Source: an uncultured bacterium (GTDB taxonomy: Bacteria > Planctomycetota > Phycisphaerae > Phycisphaerales > SM1A02). From it: 13,061 bases of DNA. This document shows, piece by piece, positions 1 to 6,610 of the stretch. Numbering within the stretch: the first letter of the stretch is position 1; each line of letters starts with the position of its first letter. The notes under the pieces were generated by a model. That model ran no database searches. It was not told the origin of the DNA and saw only the letters and a list, made by a program, of their open reading frames with translations. The stretch is taken from the NCBI GenBank assembly GCA_903914045.1, contig CAIWNO010000278.1, forward strand, positions 1-13,061, written 5' to 3'. The translations under genes and the position numbers were made by a program.

Positions 1-19
1 CACGACTGCGCCCGCGGAT

Positions 20-1087
20 TTGAAATTGGCTGATTTGGATTATCCATTTTCGCAAAGCTGCATCGCCACCATGCCGGCGCAACCGCGCGACAGCGCGCGC
101 ATGATGGTGGTGCGGCGCGACAGTCAAGAAATTGTCCACGCATATGTGCGCGATTTGCCTCGGTGGCTGCAAGCAGGCGATCAATTGGTGTTGAATGAAA
201 CCAAGGTGGCGCCGGCGCGCGTGGTGTTGAAGCGCGAGCGTGATGGCCGTGATTTTGAAGGTTTATTGGCTGAAAAACGCGCGGATGGCGCGTGGCTGCT
301 GATGGCCAAGAACAGCCGCAAGTTTCAAGTGGGCGATGTCTTGCGCTTACAAACTGAACATGGTGCCGCGGGGGCGGCGTTGCGCTGCATTGAAAAAGAA
401 ACCGATGGGTGGATTGTTTCGTTCGCGGATGAAGTTGATTCGCAGGCCGCGCTAGAAGCCAGCGGGCGCACTCCATTGCCTCCATATATTGTGCGCGCCC
501 GTGGCGAGCAGGCGTTGACGCAGAGTGACGCGTTTGATCGTGCGCACTATCGAACAACCTTTGGCAACGACAATCGTTACCACTCCGTGGCCGCTCCAAC
601 GGCGGGGCTGCATTTCACGCTGGAACTTTTACAAAACATACAGGCCACCACCTTGCGCACGCCAGCCTTTGTGACACTTGAGGTTGGCATGGGAACATTC
701 AAGCCCATTGAAACTCCACGGCTTGCCGACCATGTGATGCACTGCGAACGATTTTCTGTTTCAGCGGCGACGTTGGAGCGGTTGGTGTCCACGCGCCCCA
801 ATGGCCGCTTGGTGGTGGTGGGCACGACCACGGTTCGAGCGTTGGAAAGCCTTCCAAGTCCACTGCCAAAGCACGATTTTAGTGGGGAATCACGCTTGTT
901 TATTCAACCTGGCTATCAATTTAAACATGTCGACGCGTTGCTGACCAATTTTCATTTGCCGCGCAGCACGCTGCTGAGTTTGGTGGGATCATTGATTGGT
1001 CTTGAGCGCCTGAAATCTCTTTATGCTCTGGCACAGCAAATGAATTATCGCTTCTATTCTTATGGCGACGCCATGCTTATTCTGTAA
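20..1087 (+). CDS. queA: S-adenosylmethionine:tRNA ribosyltransferase-isomerase QueA
   Basis: QueA transfers and isomerises the ribosyl part of S-adenosylmethionine onto 7-aminomethyl-7-deazaguanine at tRNA wobble position 34, giving epoxyqueuosine. It is a soluble cytoplasmic enzyme. Family signatures run in order along the protein: NETKVAPARV (residues 59-68), TPLPPYI (151-157), AAPTAGLHF (191-199), then LEVGMGTFKP, VGTTTVRALES, LFIQPGYQFK, LLTNFHLPRSTL and the C-terminal YRFYSYGDAML. The length of about 355 residues matches the family. I used a TTG start at 20 because its position corresponds to the N-terminus of E. coli QueA. However, the frame stays open to the left edge and no ribosome binding site is visible, so an upstream start outside the window is possible. 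A 92-base gap separates it from murE. Identity is very secure; only the start is uncertain. Confidence 0.95.
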   Translation: MKLADLDYPFSQSCIATMPAQPRDSARMMVVRRDSQEIVHAYVRDLPRWLQAGDQLVLNETKVAPARVVLKRERDGRDFEGLLAEKRADGAWLLMAKNSRKFQVGDVLRLQTEHGAAGAALRCIEKETDGWIVSFADEVDSQAALEASGRTPLPPYIVRARGEQALTQSDAFDRAHYRTTFGNDNRYHSVAAPTAGLHFTLELLQNIQATTLRTPAFVTLEVGMGTFKPIETPRLADHVMHCERFSVSAATLERLVSTRPNGRLVVVGTTTVRALESLPSPLPKHDFSGESRLFIQPGYQFKHVDALLTNFHLPRSTLLSLVGSLIGLERLKSLYALAQQMNYRFYSYGDAMLIL

Positions 1088-1179
1088 CGCATTCTTGAAA
1101 TTCATCCGAAGGTCCAAACCCAACCACGCAACAATAGTAAATCGATTGCAACGCAACAACCTTCAACACGACCACCTTT
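1088..1179 (+). promoter_or_regulatory. murE leader with a 9-base direct repeat; no clear promoter
   Basis: This is the only sizeable gap on the left half. It is rich in A and C and weakly structured. The word ACGCAACAA occurs twice, at 1126-1134 and 1151-1159, a spacing of 25 bases. There is no recognisable Shine-Dalgarno sequence before the murE ATG, no good -35/-10 pair and no terminator hairpin after queA. It may hold the murE promoter or simply be a transcribed leader; the function is not established by the sequence. Confidence 0.25.
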
Positions 1180-2679
1180 ATGAAACTGAGTGAACTTGCC
1201 GCAAAAGTAAATGGACTTCAACCCGCATCCGCGCCCAATGCTGGCGATGTTGAAATTCAATCCGTCATAGACGACAGCCGCGCCGCGCGGCCGGGCGCGT
1301 TGTTTGTTGCGCGCGGTGGTTTCAAGGCGCAAGGCGCCGCGTTTATAGAAGCAGCGGTGCGTGGCGGGGCGGCGGCGGTGGTGGTTGCAATGAACGATCC
1401 AATTCCAGAGGGAGTGGTCGCGTATCGAGCCGCCAATCCAAGCGCCATGCTTGCTCCGTTGGCGCACGCCTTCGCGGGGTTCCCCTCAAAAAACCTCAAA
1501 ATGTTGGGCGTAACAGGTACAAATGGAAAAACCACCGTGGCATTTTTTACGCAGCAACTTATGCTGGCCGCTGGAAATAAGTTTGGTTTAATGGGAACAA
1601 TTCTTATTGACGATGGCAAGACGCGCGCGCCCGCCGAACTCACCACTCCAGGCGCGGCTGCAATCGCTCCGCTGCTGAAGCGCATGCATGACAACGGTTG
1701 CATGGGAGTGGCCATGGAAGTCAGCAGCCACGCTCTTGAGCAAGGCCGCGCCGCTGAAATTGATTTCGCCGTTGCGTTATTCACCAATCTTTCAGGCGAT
1801 CATTTGGATTATCACGGCAACATGGATTCCTACGCCGACGCCAAGGCGAAGTTGTTTGAGAATCTCAGCGCCGACGCGGTGGCCATTGTCAACGCCGATG
1901 ATCCCGCGCACGCGCGCATGTTGCGCGATTGCCGCGCGCGTGTTCTGCGCTGCGGCGTAGTTGGTGGCGGCGCCACGCATGTGGATGTGGAGGCCAGCGT
2001 GCTTGAGGCGCGCATTGGTTCAATGCGTCTTCGTTTGCGTGGCCCGTGGGGCGAGGTCACCGCGCAGTTGCCAGTGATGGGTCGACACAACGCCACAAAC
2101 GCCTTGCAAGCCGCCACGGCCGCATGGACCTTGGGCGCCACAAAAGAGCAAATTACCGCTGGTTTAGCCACGCTTTCTGCTCCTCCGGGGCGCCTTGAAC
2201 CAGTTACCAATTTGGATTCACCTTTCGCCGTCTTGGTGGATTACGCCCACACCGACGACGCGCTGTTGAATGTGTTGCGCGCGCTTCGACCTGCGCTACC
2301 CGCGGGTGGAAAATTAATCACGGTCTTTGGTTGCGGCGGCGATCGCGATCGCTCCAAACGTCCGCGCATGGCGGCGGTGGCCAGCGAACATTCGGATGTG
2401 GCCATTATCACCAGCGACAATCCGCGCACGGAAGATCCCGCAAGCATTGTTGAGGAAGTTGCGCTGGGTGTTCCCGCGGCAAGTCGCGCTCATGTCATGA
2501 AAATAATTGATCGCCGCGAGGCCATAATGCAAGCGGTTGCCATGGCTCGCCCCGGCGACGCGGTGTTGATCGCGGGCAAGGGTCATGAGGACTATCAAAT
2601 TGTGGGCACGATAAAAAAACCATTCGATGATCGCGTGGTGGCGCGCGAGGCCCTGCACGCGGCGGGAAAAAACATATGA
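1180..2679 (+). CDS. murE: UDP-N-acetylmuramoyl-L-alanyl-D-glutamate--2,6-diaminopimelate ligase MurE
   Basis: MurE is a cytoplasmic ATP-dependent ligase that adds the third stem-peptide amino acid to UDP-MurNAc-L-Ala-D-Glu. The protein is 499 residues, the usual family size. An N-terminal uridine-nucleotide domain (about 1-105) has the motif SVIDDSRAARPGALF. The central ATPase domain holds the P-loop GTNGKTT (113-119), EVSSHAL (180-186) and HLDYHG (208-213), followed by the likely carbamylated Lys222. The C-terminal domain holds the conserved GGDRDRSKRP, DNPRTEDP (413-420) and GKGHEDYQ (466-473). In this family DNPR marks meso-diaminopimelate as substrate rather than lysine, so a Gram-negative type peptidoglycan is inferred. 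The ATG at 1180 is the natural start although no Shine-Dalgarno is visible. Its stop overlaps the murF start by four bases (ATGA), implying coupled translation. Confidence 0.97.
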   Translation: MKLSELAAKVNGLQPASAPNAGDVEIQSVIDDSRAARPGALFVARGGFKAQGAAFIEAAVRGGAAAVVVAMNDPIPEGVVAYRAANPSAMLAPLAHAFAGFPSKNLKMLGVTGTNGKTTVAFFTQQLMLAAGNKFGLMGTILIDDGKTRAPAELTTPGAAAIAPLLKRMHDNGCMGVAMEVSSHALEQGRAAEIDFAVALFTNLSGDHLDYHGNMDSYADAKAKLFENLSADAVAIVNADDPAHARMLRDCRARVLRCGVVGGGATHVDVEASVLEARIGSMRLRLRGPWGEVTAQLPVMGRHNATNALQAATAAWTLGATKEQITAGLATLSAPPGRLEPVTNLDSPFAVLVDYAHTDDALLNVLRALRPALPAGGKLITVFGCGGDRDRSKRPRMAAVASEHSDVAIITSDNPRTEDPASIVEEVALGVPAASRAHVMKIIDRREAIMQAVAMARPGDAVLIAGKGHEDYQIVGTIKKPFDDRVVAREALHAAGKNI

Positions 2680-4118
2680 ACAACTTCTTAACGGCCGATG
2701 AATTCGCGCAAGCGACTGGCGGAACTTGGCTGGAGCAGCCCGCGCAACCCATCACTGGCGTGTCCATTGACACGCGCGAAGATCTGGCGGGAAAAATGTT
2801 CTTGGCGCTACGCGGTGAAAAAGCCGACGGGCATGAATACATGGACGCCGCCAGAAAAGCTGGCGCCGTCGCGGTGATGATTGAGAAAAAAGAGTGCCAA
2901 TGTCCAGGCGTGGCGCGCTTGTTGGTGCCCAATGTGCAAAGCGCGTTGACCGCCGCCGCCGCCGCGTGGCGCAATATATTGCGCTGCCATTGCGTGGCCA
3001 TCACGGGTAGCGCCGGCAAAACCACCACGCGCCGATTGATCGCCGCCGCTCTTGAAGTGTTCGGCGCCACGCACGCCAGTCCAAAAAGTTTCAACAATCA
3101 TCTTGGCGTTCCACTTTCAATTTTAAGCGCGCCGCGGGACACCAAATTTCTGGTGCTTGAAATTGGCATGAATCACCCTGACGAAATTGAACCGCTGGCG
3201 CGATTGGCGCGCCCGGAAGTGGCCATGATTGTCAACAGTGGCAGCGCGCATCTTGGCGGTCTTGGAAGTCGCGAGGCCATTGCGCGGGAAAAGTGCGCCA
3301 TTTCGCGCGGTCTTGAAACATCGGGAACATTTGTGATTCACGGCGATTCACCTGGATTGATTGACATAGCTTTGCAGCAGCAACGGCCCGCGGGCGGCTT
3401 GCTGATTTTGTTTGGCCAAGGCGGACGCTGTTTGTGGAAATTATTTTCGCGCGAGGTGGCCAGCGATGGTTCACAGCGAGTTGTGGTGCAAGGCCCCGCG
3501 TACGGTGGTGGCTGCAAAATTTCTTTCACGCTGAAGTTGCCCGGATTGCACAACGCCATCAACGCCACTGGCGCCATTGCCGCGGTCACGGCGCTTGGTC
3601 TTGACGCGCAAAAAGCCGCCGACGCCATGGCGGGTGTCGAACCGTCCGAAGGTCGAATGGTGCGTGAGCGCATTGGAAACATCGACATTTACAATGACTC
3701 CTACAACGCAAATCCAGAGGCCATGTTGGCGTCCATCGCGGCCTTCGCGGAAGTCTCCACCACGGCCACGCGCCGCGTTGTGGCGCTGGGCGACATGCAT
3801 GAATTGGGCGAGCAAAGTCAGGCGCTTCACCACATGGTGGGCGAGCGTTTAGCCACAGCTTTTAGCGGAAATCCGCCTGAAATTGTCATTACGTCAGGTC
3901 CGCTCAGCGGCGAGATTGCGCGCGCGCTCAAGGCCTTGGCGCCGCACGTTCAAGTGGAAATGGTGACGGATTTGGTGGCCCAGGCGCCGCGACTTGCCGC
4001 GTTGTTGCGCGACGGCGACGCGCTCTTGATCAAGGGTTCGCGCGCCAGTTCCATGGAGCGACTTTTGCAAGCCATCCGCCTAGAAAAATCTCCCGCCAAG
4101 AGTGCGAAGACTTCGTGA
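2676..4118 (+). CDS. murF: UDP-N-acetylmuramoyl-tripeptide--D-alanyl-D-alanine ligase MurF
   Basis: MurF completes the cytoplasmic precursor by ligating D-Ala-D-Ala to UDP-MurNAc-tripeptide using ATP, giving the pentapeptide used by MraY. It is 480 residues, slightly longer than the E. coli enzyme (about 450). The N-terminal domain contains SIDTRED and GEKADGHEYM. The P-loop GSAGKTT is at 111-117, followed by SPKSFNNHLGVPLS (about 136-149), EIGMNHPDEI (162-171) and the AHLGGLGS segment near 191. The C-terminal domain carries NDSYNANP (340-347), GDMHELG and the closing KGSRASSMERLL. An Ala run near residue 93 is encoded by a short GCC repeat, and the last ten residues are a Lys/Ser-rich tail. 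The gene begins four bases inside murE and ends 27 bases before mraY. The domain set leaves little room for another Mur ligase identity. Confidence 0.96.
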   Translation: MNNFLTADEFAQATGGTWLEQPAQPITGVSIDTREDLAGKMFLALRGEKADGHEYMDAARKAGAVAVMIEKKECQCPGVARLLVPNVQSALTAAAAAWRNILRCHCVAITGSAGKTTTRRLIAAALEVFGATHASPKSFNNHLGVPLSILSAPRDTKFLVLEIGMNHPDEIEPLARLARPEVAMIVNSGSAHLGGLGSREAIAREKCAISRGLETSGTFVIHGDSPGLIDIALQQQRPAGGLLILFGQGGRCLWKLFSREVASDGSQRVVVQGPAYGGGCKISFTLKLPGLHNAINATGAIAAVTALGLDAQKAADAMAGVEPSEGRMVRERIGNIDIYNDSYNANPEAMLASIAAFAEVSTTATRRVVALGDMHELGEQSQALHHMVGERLATAFSGNPPEIVITSGPLSGEIARALKALAPHVQVEMVTDLVAQAPRLAALLRDGDALLIKGSRASSMERLLQAIRLEKSPAKSAKTS

Positions 4119-4145
4119 CCAATCAACCGATGAAGAACGCATCGC

Positions 4146-5348
4146 ATGCTTTTTAATCTTGTTGATCTTTGTCAGAACTGGCTTGATGAGCATGGGCTGT
4201 CCGCTGTTGTTCAGTTGATGTATCAGTTGGAGTTTCGCGCCTTGTTGGCAACCGCATTGTCATTCGCGATCACGGTGTTCGCTGGCCCAACGGTCATTCG
4301 CATTTTGCACCGCAAAAAAGTGGGCGACTCGCCGGAGTTCTACAACCAAACGCTTAACGAGTTGATGAAATCCAAGGCCAACACGCCCACCATGGGCGGC
4401 ATTTTAATTGTGGCCGCCATTTTCATAAGCACCTTTTTGCTTTCAGATTGGATTCACAGCCGCTACGCGCAAGTGTGCATGATTGTGCTGTTTTGGCTGG
4501 CTGGATTGGGCTTCTTTGACGACCGATTGAAACTCACCGCGCGCTTTCGCAAACTCTCCACGCGCGAGGGCTTGTTTATGTGGGAAAAATTGCTGTTCAC
4601 GCTGGGCATTGGAATAATCGCGGGCTACTTTCTGTACACAGGCGCGCAGCACATCGACGCCACCGTATTGAATTTGCCGTTCCAGCGCACCTATCCGCCA
4701 ACTCCAATCGCCGAGGTGATTGTGCAACCACCCAATGTCGCGCCCAACGTGATCGTGCTTTCGTTCGTGTGGTTCGTGGTGTGCGCCACTTTTTGGATTG
4801 GCCTGATGAGCAACGCCGTCAACTTGACCGATGGCATGGACGGACTGGCCACTGGAACAGTTCTGATTGCCAGCATTGTGACGGCGGTCTTGGTGGCGAT
4901 CGCCGTCAGCCCGCGCGCCAGCTTTTTCCTGATGGTGCCGCACGTGCCCGAAGCCAAGGAGTTGTTGGTGATTGTGGGAACCATGGCGGGCGCGTGCATT
5001 GGTTTTTTGTGGTTCAACTGTCAACCCGCCGCGGTGTTCATGGGCGACACCGGAAGCTTGGCGTTGGGCGGACTTCTTGCCACCATTCTTGTGGCCATTC
5101 GACAGGAACTTTTATTGCCGCTGGTGGGCGGAGTTTTTCTTATGGAAGCTGGCAGCGTGGTGACGCAAGTTGGATGGTTCAAGATCACCAACAAACTCAC
5201 GGGCAAGGGGCGGCGCATCTTCCGCTGCGCTCCCATTCATCATCACTTTCAACTGCAGGGTTGGAGCGAATCACAAACCGTGGTGCGCTTCTGGTTGATC
5301 TCGCTGCTGCTGGGAATCGCGGCGCTAGTCATGTTGAAATTGCGCTGA
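4146..5348 (+). CDS. mraY: Phospho-N-acetylmuramoyl-pentapeptide-transferase MraY
   Basis: MraY is the integral inner-membrane enzyme that moves phospho-MurNAc-pentapeptide from UDP to undecaprenyl phosphate, forming lipid I. The 400-residue protein is very hydrophobic, with about ten predicted membrane segments. It contains NTPTMGG (79-85), the catalytic-site FFDDRLKL (123-130), NLTDGMDG (226-233), FMGDTGS (298-304) and the family hallmark APIHHHFQ (362-369). It is longer than the typical 320-360 residues. Extra length lies before TPTMGG (segment 60-80) and in a Pro-rich loop at about 178-200 between membrane segments. The ATG at 4146 is 27 bases after murF with only a weak GAAG-like ribosome site. 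It appears to be the last gene of this cell-wall block: it is followed by 88 bases and a convergent ychF, with no murD or ftsW. Confidence 0.97.
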   Translation: MLFNLVDLCQNWLDEHGLSAVVQLMYQLEFRALLATALSFAITVFAGPTVIRILHRKKVGDSPEFYNQTLNELMKSKANTPTMGGILIVAAIFISTFLLSDWIHSRYAQVCMIVLFWLAGLGFFDDRLKLTARFRKLSTREGLFMWEKLLFTLGIGIIAGYFLYTGAQHIDATVLNLPFQRTYPPTPIAEVIVQPPNVAPNVIVLSFVWFVVCATFWIGLMSNAVNLTDGMDGLATGTVLIASIVTAVLVAIAVSPRASFFLMVPHVPEAKELLVIVGTMAGACIGFLWFNCQPAAVFMGDTGSLALGGLLATILVAIRQELLLPLVGGVFLMEAGSVVTQVGWFKITNKLTGKGRRIFRCAPIHHHFQLQGWSESQTVVRFWLISLLLGIAALVMLKLR

Positions 5349-5386
5349 AACACCGCAAAATGCTGGCATTGTGTAGGCGTGATGTT

Positions 5387-5399
5387 GGGCGTGGCGCCC
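5387..5399. terminator. Weak hairpin between convergent mraY and ychF
   Basis: GGGCG and CGCCC can pair across a TGG loop inside the 88-base gap (5349-5436) between the two convergent stop codons. The stem is only five GC pairs and no T-run follows on either strand, so it is at best a poor intrinsic terminator. The rest of this gap shows no gene or clear signal. Confidence 0.2.
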
Positions 5400-5436
5400 G
5401 CGTGGCGCGGCGACAGCCCGCCTTCGCAACTGGCAT

Positions 5437-6525
5437 TTACACGTTGAACAGGAAGTGCACCACATCGCCATCTTGCATGACATAGTTGCGGCCTTCGCTG
5501 CGCATCTTGCCCGCGTCGCGAATGGCTTTCTCGGAGCCAAGTTGCTCCAAGTCCTTCACCAAGTAGCACTCGGCGCGTATGAAACCCTTCTCGAAATCGG
5601 TATGGATAACGCCGGCGCTTTGCGGCGCGGTGAAGCCGCGGTGAATGGTCCACGCGCGAATTTCTTTCGGACCCGCCGTGAAATAACTTTGTAGGCCAAG
5701 CAAGTCGTAGGCCGCGCGCGCGACGGTGGCAAGCGCGGGTTGATTCATTCCCAAGCTGGCCAACATTTCCGCGCGGTCGGATTCAGTAAGTTCAGATAGC
5801 TCGCTTTCAATTTTAGCGCACACGCAAATCACTTGGCCGCCCTCCACTTTGGAGCGCGCCAAAACTTTTTGCACCATGTCGCACTGGCCGTTGAGATCAT
5901 TTTCATGGACATTGGCCACGTACAACACTGGCTTGGCGGTGATCAGCCCAAGCCCGCGACCCAAGACGCGTTCCTCGGCGGTGAAATCACCACCACGCAA
6001 AGGATCACCTTTTGCAAGCAAAACAAAGGCTTTTTCAAGGTAGGCCACGCGCGCAATGGCGTCCTTGTCGCCGCCGCGCGCGGTACGGCGCAGACGCTCA
6101 AGGCTGGACTCGACCACGCCCAAATCAGCCAGCGCCAACTCCGTGTCAATGGTTTCAATGTCGCGGATTGGATCGGGCTTGCCGTCCACATGCATCACAT
6201 CGGGGTCTTCAAAGCAGCGCACCACATGCAGAATGGCGTCGACCTCGCGAATGTGGCTAAGAAACTTGTTTCCCAAACCTTGGCCCTCGCTGGCGCCGCG
6301 CACCAAGCCCGCAATGTCCACAATGCGCACCGAGGCTGGAATTATTTTCTCGCTTTGAATTTTATTGGCGATGATGGTCAACCGGTCATCGGGCACATTG
6401 ACCACGCCAACATTTGGCTCAATGGTGCAGAAGGGATAATTGGCGGCGGCAATTCCCGCCGCGGTGAGGGCGTTGAAGAGGGTGCTCTTGCCAACATTTG
6501 GTAGACCAACAATTCCGCATTCCAT
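5437..6525 (-). CDS. ychF: Ribosome-binding ATPase YchF (Obg/OLA1 family)
   Basis: YchF is a TRAFAC-class P-loop protein that prefers ATP over GTP, binds ribosomes and modulates translation and stress responses. The 362-residue protein matches E. coli YchF in length (363). It opens with ECGIVGLPNVGKST (P-loop 7-15), then NYPFCTIEPN (29-38), the G3-equivalent DIAGLV (70-75) and GQGLGNKFLSHIREVDAI. At the G4 position it has NVHE (195-198) instead of NKxD, the hallmark of the ATP-preferring subfamily. The C-terminal TGS domain (from about 278) contains AGPKEIRAWTI, GVIHTDFEKGFIRAE and the ending QDGDVVHF. I chose ATG 6525 because AGAGGAG (complement of 6533-6539) lies seven bases upstream and the N-terminus then matches the family. 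A longer frame from a TTG at 6552 adds nine unconserved residues. The gene is monocistronic here, convergent with mraY and divergent from mrdA. Confidence 0.97.
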   Translation of the reverse strand: MECGIVGLPNVGKSTLFNALTAAGIAAANYPFCTIEPNVGVVNVPDDRLTIIANKIQSEKIIPASVRIVDIAGLVRGASEGQGLGNKFLSHIREVDAILHVVRCFEDPDVMHVDGKPDPIRDIETIDTELALADLGVVESSLERLRRTARGGDKDAIARVAYLEKAFVLLAKGDPLRGGDFTAEERVLGRGLGLITAKPVLYVANVHENDLNGQCDMVQKVLARSKVEGGQVICVCAKIESELSELTESDRAEMLASLGMNQPALATVARAAYDLLGLQSYFTAGPKEIRAWTIHRGFTAPQSAGVIHTDFEKGFIRAECYLVKDLEQLGSEKAIRDAGKMRSEGRNYVMQDGDVVHFLFNV

Positions 6526-6532
6526 GAAGCAA

Positions 6533-6539
6533 CTCCTCT
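6533..6539 (-). promoter_or_regulatory. Shine-Dalgarno of ychF
   Basis: On the minus strand the sequence reads AGAGGAG, seven bases before the ATG at 6525. It is one of the two good ribosome binding sites in the window, and it rules out the longer TTG start at 6552. Confidence 0.75.
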
Positions 6540-6541
6540 GT

Positions 6542-6572
6542 TTGAAAATCAATGTCGAAGGGGCAAGATACT
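6542..6572 (+). promoter_or_regulatory. Candidate promoter for the mrdA-rodA-rsmG-dinG unit
   Basis: The 85-base gap between divergent ychF and mrdA must hold promoters for both. On the + strand TTGAAA (6542-6547) resembles a -35 box (5/6) and GATACT (6567-6572) a -10 box (4/6). The 19-base spacing is longer than ideal, so this is a suggestion only. Confidence 0.3.
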
Positions 6573-6573
6573 A

Positions 6574-6590
6574 GCGGCGAATCGCGCCGC
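6574..6590. repeat. Inverted repeat in the ychF/mrdA divergent region
   Basis: GCGGCG (6574-6579) and CGCCGC (6585-6590) form a perfect six-pair stem with the loop AATCG. It lies just downstream of the candidate mrdA promoter and 20 bases before the mrdA ATG. It could be a regulator site or a 5' leader hairpin. In such GC-rich DNA a chance stem of this size is also quite possible. Confidence 0.35.
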
Positions 6591-6610
6591 CGAGGCGTTA
6601 CGCTTGAGCC

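Noticed and set aside
2339..2352. 14-base palindrome GCGATCGCGATCGC, similar to the cyanobacterial HIP1 octamer
   Set aside because: It encodes the conserved GDRDRS residues of MurE. It is a single occurrence with no pattern of repeats, so coding constraint explains it.
2947..2966. GCC trinucleotide run in murF
   Set aside because: It is a short alanine run within the normal MurF fold, with no sign of expansion or function.
4580..5485. 301-codon + strand frame overlapping mraY and running through the gap into ychF
   Set aside because: The translation is rich in His and Arg with no membrane or family signature, while the mraY frame is clearly the real one.
5833..6504. Long open frame on the + strand opposite ychF (223 codons)
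   Set aside because: It lies wholly within ychF, whose protein is conserved along its length. The antisense product has no recognisable domain; it is a by-product of GC-rich codon use.
6526..6552. N-terminal extension of YchF from a TTG at 6552
   Set aside because: The extra nine residues are not found in the family and would start upstream of the clear Shine-Dalgarno for ATG 6525.
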